Shown: one piece after another, positions 46,467 through 56,636 of the stretch
How the letters are laid out: each line of letters opens with the position of its first letter
Numbering within the stretch: position 1 is the first letter of the stretch
NCBI RefSeq assembly: GCF_042100115.1
Contig: NC_091280.1
Coordinates: forward strand, 992,001 to 1,056,000
Direction of reading: 5' to 3'
Length of the DNA stretch: 64,000 nt
Source of the DNA: Alternaria dauci
Lineage: Eukaryota > Ascomycota > Dothideomycetes > Pleosporales > Pleosporaceae
Made by a program: the position numbers and the translations under genes
The notes under the pieces: generated by a model
What the model was told of the DNA's origin: nothing
Databases searched by the model: none
Seen by the model: only the letters and a program-made list of their open reading frames with translations

Positions 46467-47543
46467 TTAAGTTCGCTTCAAGACTAACGGTTTTGCGCCA
46501 ACTCTTTCTGCCTCTGCATTCAGCGCATCCACTTCCGCTTGAACCAACGGAATGCCACTCTGCTCTCTTTCCTGCTGTTGCATCTGCTCAAGCTCGCCTG
46601 GGAAGTAGATCCTCTCTACCCCGGCTGCCTTCTCGGCACCCGTGACCCTGTCGTACAATATCTGCATCCTCTCCCTGAAATCATCTAAGCTCATGAAAAG
46701 GTCTGGTTTCACAGCGACGAGGAAGTGACCAACGTCTGAAGGTCTAGACGGATCGTACGGATTGGTTACATCGCCTGCAAATGCCGACCCAGAGAGTACG
46801 CCAGAGAAGACGTCCATCATGACAGCCAAGCCCGAACCTTTGGGGCCACCCATGGGAAGCATTACGCCACCATCCAATGCGGCTTCTGGGTCATCGGTCG
46901 GCTTCCCATCTTTATCCAAGGCCCAATCCAAAGGTATCTTCTCTCCCCTTCTCTTTGCTTTGTAGATCTTTCCTCTTGCCGCAATCGATGGTGCCATGTC
47001 CAATACGAACGGCTGGTCTTTGCCAGGCGCGCCACATGCAATTGGCGAAACACCCAGCAGCTTACTCTTACCGCCCCAAGCCGGCAATGCAGGACTAGAG
47101 TTTGTGAATACCAGACTCATCATATCCGCATCGAGTGCCTTCTGAACCACCCAAGCACTCATACCAAAGTGGTTGGAATGCTTGATACTGGCCATGCCGA
47201 TACCATACGTTTTGGCAGACTCGATACACGCCGCCATGCCAGCATCTGCGGCAAGGAATCCGAAACCGTTGTTGGCGTCGACCTGGGTAACAACTGGCGT
47301 GACTTGAGTGACAGTAGGTGTTGCTGCACTATCCAAGACACCTTGGCGTACGCGCTCCATGTAGGAAGGGATCCGGTTCATGCCATGGGTGTCGACGCCA
47401 CGGAGGTCGGCTGCTACGAGACATTTGGCAACGATGTTGGCGTTTTCGGGAGCGACTCCATTGCCAACCAAGACTGCGTTTACAAATGAGCGTGCATCGT
47501 CCGCACTGACATATAATTTAGTATCTGTTGTAGATTCTGCCAT
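46467..47543 (-). CDS. Malate/L-lactate dehydrogenase family (LDH2) oxidoreductase
   Basis: A single exon of 358 residues, close to the usual family length. This NAD(P)-dependent family is unrelated to classical LDH and oxidises 2-hydroxyacids, ureidoglycolate, or reduces cyclic imino acids. The signature RGVDTHGMNR with H53, the IKHSNHFG block near residue 123, the cofactor-side GVSPIACGAP and the late GGPKGSGLA loop are all present. There is no targeting signal, so it is probably cytosolic. It is convergent with the Gal80-like oxidoreductase, and the pair could act in one sugar-acid or hydroxyacid pathway, but that is inference from position only. Confidence 0.93.
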   Translation of the reverse strand: MAESTTDTKLYVSADDARSFVNAVLVGNGVAPENANIVAKCLVAADLRGVDTHGMNRIPSYMERVRQGVLDSAATPTVTQVTPVVTQVDANNGFGFLAADAGMAACIESAKTYGIGMASIKHSNHFGMSAWVVQKALDADMMSLVFTNSSPALPAWGGKSKLLGVSPIACGAPGKDQPFVLDMAPSIAARGKIYKAKRRGEKIPLDWALDKDGKPTDDPEAALDGGVMLPMGGPKGSGLAVMMDVFSGVLSGSAFAGDVTNPYDPSRPSDVGHFLVAVKPDLFMSLDDFRERMQILYDRVTGAEKAAGVERIYFPGELEQMQQQEREQSGIPLVQAEVDALNAEAERVGAKPLVLKRT

Positions 47544-48511
47544 GTTTGGGGTGGAAGGTCGAGGCTGCCAAGGTGAGGGCGAAGCAATTGAGGCTTCTAG
47601 AAATGCTTGTCTCGTATCTTATATCCTTTTAGAGTCAAAGAAGTGACTCACGATGCTCGCCGATCTTCCCGATTACGGATACGCTTGTTGAGGTGTAAGA
47701 TCTCCCGGTGGTATGTCTGAGTCAGCCGCCTTGTGGAGACCACAACCGGCGGACATCCCCGCTCTTCTCCGCATCGTCTCCATCCAAGCTCATCAAGGGG
47801 AAAACGCATAGCTCTATTTTAGCATCAGTCTTTTACTACTATGGTCGGAAACATCTAGAATACACGTTGTACGGGATTCGAGTTGATCGGAAATGGCTTC
47901 GAGTTGGTTGCTGATTGGAGAGAGCGTGGCCACGATCATAGCATCTCGGTAAGTAGCACTCACTATAATGAGTAGTCTTCTCTTGGGTTGCAGACCAGTT
48001 GAGCCACACGCCTTGATGTCGCCCTTTACTTACATAGTCCTTTGGTAAACTCCTTCTGCGATATTGTCAGACCATAGTCGGCGTCGAGCATTCATACTCA
48101 TTGCCGTGCTTGCCCGAACTTCAACATCAACATCATGTCCTTCGTGTTATGTGAGCTTTTAGGCAAAGCCCGACGCCGAAATGGAGGGCGCAATTGGCTC
48201 TTAAAAATGTCTAAATCTGAAGAAAAAAGCTCATTTCACCAACCTCTCTACCTAATCCTACTTGGTTTGGAGATCATCTCACTGCTCATTTCACCCCGGC
48301 ATCATCCAGAACTTTCCTCCCGTCCTAGAAGGAAGTGAGCAGTGTGTCGCTTCCATGGACGTCGCCATCGCGACCTCCTCTTTCCTCGCCAAGCCGCACG
48401 TGTTTATTCGTAACAGGCGCACCTGCCCAGGTTCTCTCGCATCTCACCACACATCGCTTCATTCCAGCTGGTCATTTGCACCAAACTCACCAGTACCTCG
48501 GAACCGACAAC
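47544..48511. other. Divergent intergenic region
   Basis: This is shared upstream DNA of the LDH2-type gene (minus) and the PARP-finger gene (plus). A 67-codon frame at 48135-48338 has no motif. No gene is supported. Confidence 0.5.
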
Positions 48512-49761
48512 ATGGACGACGAAGGCCCCAAGTGGCGTCTGGGTGGGTTCTGGATGCCATTCCTCACTCAAATGTCTGGCTAACAAATCTGTAGAGCAAG
48601 CGACAACTGGCCAAGCGACCTGCAACCAGGCAGCTTGCAAGCGCAGCAAGATCAAGATCGTAATAGGAGAACTGCGTATCGGTACTCACACGCTGTTCGA
48701 CGATGGCATGTCGTCTAGATGGTATATGGCCTGGCGTCACTGGTGAGTAGTCTACATGCATCTGCATTCCCAGAAGCCTATGGCAGTGGCCAGCGAAACC
48801 TACTAACACAGTTCTAGGGGCTGCGCTACCAAACACCAGATAGAAGGCTTGAAGGAAGTTACTGGAAACGACCCGACCAAGGCACCTGGCTATGATCGAC
48901 TCAGCCCCGAGAGTCAAGAGCAGGTCCGGCTAGCTTTCGAAGAGGGCAAACCGGTTGACAAAACCTTCAAGGGCATCCGCGAAGACCTTGCCAAGGACGC
49001 TCGAAAATACGCTAGAGAGTACAAGAATGTGAGCTTTTACAGAGTCGACGTCGCCGGCCGCATATGTGCCTGCCGTGGCGGCGACTGTCTAGCCAAGAAT
49101 GTGAAGATCACAAAGGGTGAACTCAGGCTTGGCCTCTCCGTTCCGTTCGATGGCGATCATGAAACCATGGTCTACAAACATTGGGTAAGTGCTTCTTCAA
49201 AGCTCACGCGGCAAGACTAACGTCGAGGAGAAATGCCTGTCCGCCTACGATCTGGAACAAGTGTTAATTCTGGCGGGCGAAGACTCGATTGACGGCGTTG
49301 ACTCTCTCCCTGTAAACCTCAAGGTAGTTGTAACCAAGACCCTCGAGACGGGCAAGATTGTCGAACCGCCAGAGCGCACAATCGAGTCACCCAAGAAGCC
49401 AAAGAAGATGAGAACCAAGAGGTCTGCTGTAGAGCAAGAGACGGATGAAAAGGCTGCTAAAGCTTTCGAAGCCAATATCAAGGTGGAGAAGCCAGAAGAT
49501 GCCACTCCTCAGACGCTCGCCGCAATTAACGTGGCAGACGTAGGATACAACGTCGAAGAGGTCGCTGGTGCGCTAAAAGTCGCGTCTGGCGCAGCCAGTA
49601 CAGAAGACACTGCAGCCCCGGTGGCTAAACCCAAAGCTGAGAAGTCGCGAGCAAAGAAGCGCTCCATAAAGAAGGTCGATACCAGCAGCGAGGAAGAGCC
49701 TGAGTATATCCCCAAGAAGTCAAGGAGCCGCTCCAACCCATTCAAGGAATTGTTGGCCTAG
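48512..49761 (+). CDS. Nuclear protein with two PARP-type zinc fingers and no PARP catalytic domain
   Basis: Four exons (48512-48542, 48595-48742, 48818-49184, 49231-49761) give 358 residues. Finger one has C20-x4-C25 and H59-x2-C62, with KIKIVIGELRIGT between. Finger two has C145-x4-C150 and H181-x2-C184, with KITKGELRLGL between. These are PARP-type zinc fingers, which bind DNA breaks in PARP1 and DNA ligase III. Three introns interrupt the coding region, and the joins rebuild the RHWGC and KHWKC motifs. After residue 220 the chain is Lys/Ala/Glu-rich and disordered, with likely nuclear signals (AKKRSIKK, PKKSRSRS) and SSEEEPEY. No catalytic domain follows. A role in sensing DNA damage is plausible but inferred. 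Exon 4 could start 3 nt earlier, adding one Glu. Confidence 0.9.
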
Positions 49762-50253
49762 AGCAGGCAAAGCCCTTATGTCTCACAGCAAAGGTGCGAT
49801 GGAGGAGAAGAAATCACAGGAAGGAGGTGTCGATGAGTATGGGAATGACGAGGCAAGGCGACATGTGAAATAACACCTACAAAAAGTATATATGCATAGC
49901 TGAGATAGTATGTAGTGAGTCTCCTGATCTGCATATGTGCTCAGATCTCTCTGGCCGTGTTGCAACTATCAACAGTGGCCTCAAGCTTATGTTTGCTTCG
50001 CAGAAGGAGACATAGTGACGTGACTTTTCGTCGATCAACTTCCGATCCCTCTGTTGTACAGGGATTAAAGCTGACCGTCCAAGTGTCTTCCCAAAACCAG
50101 GTTTTGTGGTCTTGAAAGTTGTCTACATTTACAGGCACGCGTGAAGGCTGACGGGAATTATTTTATAAGGTTCCGCTCAATATCGCCATCTAGCAAAGGT
50201 ATAACATCGATTCTATCGGACTGCCAGCAAACATCCATCTCGCCCTCTCTTTC
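49762..50253. other. Convergent intergenic region
   Basis: This holds the 3' flanks of the PARP-finger gene and the second SDR, AT-rich near 49870-49900 and 50155-50170. No gene is supported. Confidence 0.5.
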
Positions 50254-51151
50254 TCAGAGCTTAGCTCCAACAATGCTGCCGCCATCGAGCGCAATAGTAG
50301 CGCCATTGACGAAAGAACCTGCCCGGCTCGAAAGCCAAATACATGTGCCCGCAACATCTTCTGGGCTGCCAATTCGCCCTAACGGGATCCCGCTTTCAAT
50401 GACATCTTTGAACTTCTCCAATGTAGCCTTCATCATCTTGCTTTGGAAGGGGCCGCAGGCAATAGTGTTGCTCGTGATACCGCGCTTGCCCAGATGGCTC
50501 GCCAATACTCTGCTCATGTGGTGAAGGCCGGCCTTGGAAGCGGAGTATGCAAAAGTCTCGAGTGTAGGGACACGCAGTCCATCGATGCTGCCGATATTGA
50601 TGACGCGTGCTGGGGAGCTTGGAGTAGAAGCGGCTTCGAGAAGGGGTGTGACAGCTTGTGTGAGTTGAAAGACTCGTTTCAAGTTGAGGTTGAGGACGCG
50701 ATCCCATGCTGCGGAGGGATACTTGTCAAAGGACTCGCCCCAGTTGCTGCCGCTGTTGTTGACGAGGACATCGAGCTCTGCAATCTGTTAGTTTCTGTCA
50801 CGTTATCGTCCAGATGCTAGAGACGTACTTCCTGCTCGCTTCTTCAACTCGTCTGCAATGTTCTTGGCAGCGTCTTCTTTGTAAAGATCGGCTGCAATAA
50901 AGTCGGCCTTGCCTTTACCGAGCGCGTTCAATTCCTTGCACGCTTGCTCGCAAGCCTTTGCGTCGCGCGACGAAATGTATACTGTAGCACCGTTCTGAAC
51001 GAAGCCCTCGCTGATCATGCGGCCAATGCCTTTGGCACCGCCTGTGACGAGAACGACCTTGCCCTGTGTACTTGTCAGTTACCATTGACAGAGGATTGTG
51101 TCCATGTCGGCGTTGACGTACTTTGACATCAAAGAGAGAGCTGTTTTCCAT
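50254..51151 (-). CDS. Short-chain dehydrogenase/reductase (RhlG-like), second copy type
   Basis: Three exons (51122-51151, 50829-51063, 50254-50777) give 262 residues. A 10-codon first exon (MENSSLFDVK) is typical of this fungal subfamily. Motifs: TGGAKGIG, a conserved Asp in AADL, NNSG (the usual NNAG with Ser), S153 in GSIDG, and Y166-x3-K170 in YSASKAG; the end shows GATIALDGGS. It is likely a cytosolic NAD(P)H-dependent ketoreductase. It resembles the SDR at 17611-18739 in subfamily but lacks the long N-terminal extension and is not a recent duplicate. Substrate unknown. Confidence 0.92.
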
Positions 51152-51654
51152 TTTGAATACCCGGATAGAGTATGTAAAAGGAGGTGAAAGCGGAAGTTAG
51201 GACGTGGAGAAACATTGCGACAGACGGGTAGAGGGTCGTCATCGGGGATTACGCCGGAAGCTGGAAGCTGCTGTTGAGCCGAGGCTCGGTGTTTTGTTAT
51301 TCCGCTGCGCTCTTGGACTTCTGACTGGACATGACATTACCGCCAACAGACCCACTCGGCCTAACCATCTTCGGTGCATTGCTTTCAGCTTTGTCACGCC
51401 CTGGCTAGCTGACTCTGACTTCGATGCATCTAATTTGAAGACATTCTTGATTTGATGAACAGAGACCTAGAGTTTCGTCTCATCGGCTCTAGGACAATCC
51501 TTTGTTCACATCATCCAACAAAAAAGGGCTGTGCTCGTTAGCCACCTCAGCGTCTCCGACCGCAGACAAGGGAACCACCGTGTCAATGGAGTAGAGGTAG
51601 TAATGCTCTTCTTCTTTTCTTCATTGAACCTAGATAACTAGTCCTGATACAACG
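51152..51654. other. Intergenic, no gene supported
   Basis: This is the upstream flank of the SDR and the 3' flank of the 930-residue protein. No other feature is visible. Confidence 0.5.
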
Positions 51655-54447
51655 TTACTCATAGGTATACCAACTCTTTTTTAATTCCCGCATGGCATCC
51701 TCTGCCTCTGCATACTTCCTACTTCCCTTTGGCGCATCGCCCAGCCACTCGGCTATCTGTTTCCTGTTCTTCATGTACTTGGCCTCCGCCCGTTTCCTCT
51801 CTCTCGCTTGACTTTTGAGATATGAAAAGTCGTCATATTTCAGAGTTTCTCTCCAGACCTCGCGCATCCTCTTGCTCCACAAACAGCAGCTTGATCCGAC
51901 GTCTGGATCCTCGCCGGGTACTAGCTGAATCGACTTGTTGAACAGGTGTGGTATAGGAGACGTTATGGACTTGGACTGGGTAGCAGGCCAGATGAGCTCG
52001 TCATAGCATTGCTCACACACTGTAAATTCGGGTAGAGAAGGGACGAAATGCCATGGTTTGCGGAATAAGGTTTTGGACCTTGCACACTCGCCCTTGAAGG
52101 AGTTTTCGCGGATCAACTTGATGAAGCGATTCAGATCGGGTAGTTGACCGGACAGCTCAGCCTCCCTGTCAAGTTCCACGAGAAGGTCCAGATATTTGGC
52201 GAAGCGAGAGGAGCTTATACGCAAGCTACATTTACTGGAGGAATCGATATGACCACGCGGAATCTTGGTGAAGCAACCCCGAAGTGATGGCAACAAAGCC
52301 TCAATCATTCTCCTGTCACTTGAACATATAGCAAAGTTGGCTATGTGGGTACCATCACGTTGGTCGGGAATGCCGTACCAGCTGACGTTACGTTCTGCGC
52401 CAGCTTCACGATCTCCGGGGCACGGACTGGCTACATAATCCATGATATCCGCGATTGCGTAGATCAAGTCGAGCGATTTGCGACGTTGCTTTACTGTGAG
52501 TAACCATGCAAGACGTGTCCAAGGGCTGCTAAAGTCACAGGTCCGCTCGATCGACCAGTCACCCAACCATATCTGTTTGAACTCCACGTCAAAGAGCGTG
52601 CCAGCGAAGACGCCTTCGTAACAGCTAGGGCAGATGTTGAAGTTCTTGTGGCCTTGTAAAGCGTACCAGTCATCGTAAGGCCCAGTCTTGACAGATCTTG
52701 GGCAATCAGGGAGTGGCCTGTCCATAGAAGCAGCCCTCCGAGATGACCTATCACGGCGACCCTCTTGTGAGCGAAGACTATCCGATCTGGTTCTTGCTGC
52801 ATGTGTCGGCTCCTCTACTATCTCGGGATCATGTCTCCTAGACCGAGAAGGCAATTCTCTCGTATATGGGGAGCCAGGAACCGACGGCGAATTCGCTCTT
52901 GGAATATCTATATAGCTGTCTCTTGGCGAGCCGATAGACGAGTGATCAAATTGGTAGTGTTCTTCGGGTGGCATGGAGACATCGATGAGCTGATCGTCTA
53001 TGGGATATGGCAAAGCAGAGTCAGGAGTTGGTTGTCTTGCTGGAGACGGACTTTGAACATCGATTCGAGGCCTTGGAAGCGGTATGGTATCGTGCCTGCC
53101 ATATCGAGAGGGCTGTCTTGATCTGTCACTGGTAGGCGCGGGAGGATAGGTGGAGTGCCAATCCGCTTCTGATATGGGCACCCGACCGCGGCCTGGCGAA
53201 GAGGGCTGCAATGTCGTTGAGAAGGACAAGGGAGAGGCCGGTCGAGCGCCGCCACGAGAAGACGGCCGAGAATCTGGAGGGGAATCGCGTAGTCGTGTGG
53301 GCAGTTGAGGCGATGGTGAGCTTGGTCTGGATAACGGGCGCGAACTGTTGGGGTAGATGGTGTCGCCAGGTACAGGTCTTGATTTTCTTGTGCTGTCCAG
53401 CGAGGACGAAGATGAGCGCGGAGACTGAGCATTCGAGTATTCCTTTGATGACGAGCCTGAAAAATCACCCTTGCGTGTCGTCGGCAGTGGACGCTGTCCA
53501 GAATCGTGCTGCTGCGGTTCAGGCCTCTCGTTTGTTTCCCGCAGGTTTGTCCTTAGGTCCTCCCGTTGTAGGTCGCTCTTCACGAAGCTGTAACGCGCGG
53601 GCTTTCGTTCGGTTCGCAGGTGGGTCGTGCTGTCGGTTTCGGACTCGGAATCGAAGACGTACTCCTTCTTGGACGATCGCGACGTCGTGTAGGAGTTGTG
53701 CCGGCTTTCGCTTGGTCTCGGCCTCGATGGTCTAGCCTGTGCATTGCTAGCATCGCGACTGTCCGAGGGGGTCATTGGTTCTGGAGAGCGCATGTACTCT
53801 GCAGCAGAGGGCGCGATGAACTCTTTCTGGGGCTTGGAATAGCCGTAGGGCGTCCTCTCTCGTTCGACAAACAGAGGGGGCTCTGGGCCGTCAGTGTTGA
53901 TGTGCGACATGCCCCCACGCTCAGCAACACTCCTCCGGCGACGGTCCCGAAGCGTGCTGGTCGTATGTGCGCCATGGTCGTCAGTGCCGGATTCAGACAC
54001 GAGCACAAAGCGGCGGTCATGGTCTTGTGCGACTCTCGGCTGCTCAACCTCGTCGAGGAGCGAGTCCTGATCGACGGTGCCCCGCGTGTTAATCGGCGGC
54101 TCACCTTCGGCCTGCCCTGACCACCCCACGGAGGACGGCGCCTCTTTTGCTAGCGCCTCCCTCTCGTCCTCGACACTTGGAGACGGCGGCCATGTCCTCT
54201 TTGGCGTGTGTGACCTGCGTGAAAGCGGCGCAGACTGTCGGGGTGGGGAAGTGCGGGGTTCGTAGGCGCTGTAGGTATTGTAGGACGACGTGTATGGATT
54301 GCTTTGGCGCATGTCTGCCAGCTGCTCGCGAGCGTCAGCTAGAGTCTGGTCGTGCCGCGAGTAGGCATAGGCGGTGGTGTCGCGCGAGGTATAGTGAGAG
54401 TCATGGCGCGGGCGCTGGTAGTACCGGCTGTCGTGTTGGTAAGACAT
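51655..54447 (-). CDS. Large hypothetical protein, disordered N-terminus and Cys-containing C-terminal domain
   Basis: A single exon of 930 codons. Residues 1-590 are disordered and rich in Ser, Arg, Pro and Asp, with many SP and RS dipeptides and short motifs such as PSSPGRG. From about 590 the chain is folded: NICPSCYEGVFAGT, DWSIERTCDFSSPWTRLAWL, a long helical middle, then FTVCEQCYDELIWP and SSCCLWSKRMREVW. The paired Cys (CPSC, CEQC, SCC) suggest a structural metal site. The end is a charged helix (ARERKRAEAKYMKNRKQ). This combination is common in conserved filamentous-fungal proteins of unknown function. I see no enzymatic motif. The N-terminal half may carry regulatory phosphorylation sites. 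Confidence 0.8.
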   Translation of the reverse strand: MSYQHDSRYYQRPRHDSHYTSRDTTAYAYSRHDQTLADAREQLADMRQSNPYTSSYNTYSAYEPRTSPPRQSAPLSRRSHTPKRTWPPSPSVEDEREALAKEAPSSVGWSGQAEGEPPINTRGTVDQDSLLDEVEQPRVAQDHDRRFVLVSESGTDDHGAHTTSTLRDRRRRSVAERGGMSHINTDGPEPPLFVERERTPYGYSKPQKEFIAPSAAEYMRSPEPMTPSDSRDASNAQARPSRPRPSESRHNSYTTSRSSKKEYVFDSESETDSTTHLRTERKPARYSFVKSDLQREDLRTNLRETNERPEPQQHDSGQRPLPTTRKGDFSGSSSKEYSNAQSPRSSSSSLDSTRKSRPVPGDTIYPNSSRPLSRPSSPSPQLPTRLRDSPPDSRPSSRGGARPASPLSFSTTLQPSSPGRGRVPISEADWHSTYPPAPTSDRSRQPSRYGRHDTIPLPRPRIDVQSPSPARQPTPDSALPYPIDDQLIDVSMPPEEHYQFDHSSIGSPRDSYIDIPRANSPSVPGSPYTRELPSRSRRHDPEIVEEPTHAARTRSDSLRSQEGRRDRSSRRAASMDRPLPDCPRSVKTGPYDDWYALQGHKNFNICPSCYEGVFAGTLFDVEFKQIWLGDWSIERTCDFSSPWTRLAWLLTVKQRRKSLDLIYAIADIMDYVASPCPGDREAGAERNVSWYGIPDQRDGTHIANFAICSSDRRMIEALLPSLRGCFTKIPRGHIDSSSKCSLRISSSRFAKYLDLLVELDREAELSGQLPDLNRFIKLIRENSFKGECARSKTLFRKPWHFVPSLPEFTVCEQCYDELIWPATQSKSITSPIPHLFNKSIQLVPGEDPDVGSSCCLWSKRMREVWRETLKYDDFSYLKSQARERKRAEAKYMKNRKQIAEWLGDAPKGSRKYAEAEDAMRELKKSWYTYE

Positions 54448-55822
54448 GTATTGTTGTATGGGAGAGATGGTCAGGCGAGCAGGGTCAGACTAGTGGCTGT
54501 TTGATACATTGAGCTCTGGCAACTGGCTAGGGCGGCTTCGAGAGTAACGAGATGGATATCGGGGACAGGGCAGGTATACATAGCGCGGCAACAACGGGCA
54601 TGTTGGACGTACAAAGATGCTTGGTGACGCATGGAGCCGTCTGTGAATTGCGGGTCGCGCCTTCTTCGCGCAGACATCCCCACCGCCGCTAGACCCTTAT
54701 CTGCTCGCTTCATGTTCCCTACAGCACGCCCACCGCCTGTTCGCCCGTCTTTCGCCTTGCAAAGATGCCTAGGTAGGACCTTGCACGTATCATCACGGTG
54801 CTTGGTACTGTCGTCTTCACTCTGTGATTGCCAGTACCATCATTTACACATCACCATGGTACTCTTGCCTTATGTACGACGCAAGTGCCTAGCACCTTCT
54901 GAACCCTTGTCCTAGGCAAAAATAGCAGCATTCGCCATGATGCTACGATACAGCGACACTATGACTTCACAATACATAAGTGTGCTTTTCTCACGTATTC
55001 CCTTGCTTGACATGCCGCACTATGGGCGCAAGTGTTGCCATGTACAAATACTGTATGCTCTCCCCTCTGTTCGCACAACCGGCCGCCTCCGGAAAAGCGG
55101 TAAACGGCACGCTGGCACCGCCACGTTATCTGCAGCCACTCTCACTAGCCTCGTCACGCGCCTCACCACTTTCTCAACCGCTTTACAATCATATCAAGCA
55201 CAGTGGTCGCATACAACACGCTTCTATTCACGTACGACATCAGGTCAGACGGCGCAAAAATCCTTCTGACGTCCTCGACCGACCGGTCACAGTCTGCCTC
55301 GCTACTAGTACTTGGACTAATCCCACCGGAACGCATAGTCAGTCGCCCAACCACCAGCGAAGCTCTCACCGGGTATGCGGCTCTGTCTATGTATGACGGG
55401 ACACACTTTGAGCTTCTTGCGATCACGTAAAACGCTTGAAGTTTGCTAAGTCATTCCGCGTGATGCTTGCAGCCGTAGGCAGTGTGGCTGTGCAAGGCAT
55501 CTTTTCCGGAAGGTGCCGATGACGGAGTAAGCAAGCACCGATATAAAAGGGAAGACTCGGGAACACGAACGTGACAACACCTCAACATGGACAGCCTTGG
55601 TGGTAACTCCGATAGATCTAGTTTTGAAGGAAGGATAGTTGTTGTCTCGTCTTCTTAAGCTCGATAACTCCACCGGCAGTTTCACACAATGGATCAACGC
55701 ATTGAGAAAGACCGTCTTACTGCAAGGATACAGTACAGACGAGGTGCATATATAAAGTGCGGCAAAACTTCAGACATTGTAGACCCAATCGAAGACCGCA
55801 TAATTTCATATCAATTACAACC
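54448..55822. other. Divergent intergenic region
   Basis: This lies between the 930-residue protein (minus) and the SnoaL-like gene (plus). It holds TATAAA elements near 55542 and 55749. Frames near 54937-55430 lack motifs. No gene is supported. Confidence 0.5.
55749..55757 (+). promoter_or_regulatory. Likely TATA box of the SnoaL-like gene
   Basis: TATATAAAG lies 66 bp before the start codon of the SnoaL-like gene at 55823, a plausible distance for a fungal TATA element with a short 5' UTR. Confidence 0.5.
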
Positions 55823-56305
55823 ATGGCCGACAAATTCCACCTGTCCAACCTAACCGTCCGCGAAGCCATAGCCGACACTCTCCACCGCTGCATCCTAGGG
55901 CTCGACAGTAACAACCGGCTTTTGGTGGAATCTGCCTGTCTAAAATCCCCCGAGATGACATTCACATACGGCCCATCCGGCAACCAAGCCACCTTGGCCG
56001 GCTGGGATGCCATAAACCCCATGTTCGACCGTGTCTTCAGCCTCACAACCACGCATACTGCAAGCAATATACGCATCGATCTAGAAGATGACAACGCGAC
56101 TAAGGCGCGACTCACCGCACACGTCATTTCGTACCATGTGAGAGAGGAAGAAGCGTTTGTCGAGGCGGACACCAGCTACACGGCAAGTTCCTTGTACGAC
56201 ATCGAGGCTATCAAGGACGGCAATGACAAAGGCCTGTGGAAAATCAAGACATGGAAGGCCAGAATGCTGTGGACAACTGGGGATATCAAGGTGTTGCATC
56301 CGTAA
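55823..56305 (+). CDS. SnoaL-like / NTF2-fold protein
   Basis: A single exon of 160 residues opening MADKFHLSNLTVREAIADTL; the ATG in CCATGG is chosen over non-coding-like codons upstream. Length and pattern fit the SnoaL-like family with the NTF2 cone fold: an N-terminal helix pair, VESACLKSPEMTFTYG, a W-DAINPMFDRV helix, then long beta strands (KARLTAHVISYHV, WKIKTWKARMLWTTGD). Members act as small isomerases, dehydratases or cyclases, or have no catalysis. A Trp/His-lined pocket is likely, but the substrate cannot be inferred. A TATA box precedes it. Confidence 0.8.
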   Translation: MADKFHLSNLTVREAIADTLHRCILGLDSNNRLLVESACLKSPEMTFTYGPSGNQATLAGWDAINPMFDRVFSLTTTHTASNIRIDLEDDNATKARLTAHVISYHVREEEAFVEADTSYTASSLYDIEAIKDGNDKGLWKIKTWKARMLWTTGDIKVLHP

Positions 56306-56636
56306 AGACATGTCTGCATATCGGCTATATAAGAAACTCTTCTGCCATCCTTCTTCCAACATCATCATCTTTTGTGTTGTCTTTTTTAGAACATAACGAA
56401 ACATCTGCCACAAAGAAACATGTTCTTAATCCAGACGCCGGCGTCGAACCAACATGCCCCTTTGATCGCTGTTTCCGTACAGACCAAAATGTCGGGCGCG
56501 CGTGTGTCGTCTACACATGTACTAGGGTATCAAAAGCAGCTAGACAAGAGCTAAAATGGGAATTGAAAAAGAAATTGCGGGATGTGGTCTGGGATTAAGA
56601 AGATTAAAAGGGCGGTCTAGTTCTTAGTTGCCGAGC
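56306..56636. other. Convergent intergenic region
   Basis: This holds the 3' flanks of the SnoaL-like gene and the RGS gene. A B-box-like GGTTCGACGCC on the minus strand near 56442-56454 was checked and is not part of a full tRNA. Confidence 0.5.

Noticed and set aside
56440..56500. Possible minus-strand tRNA around GGTTCGACGCC
   Set aside because: A T-stem-like pairing can be drawn with wobble pairs, but no matching acceptor stem, A box or anticodon arm exists at the right distance.
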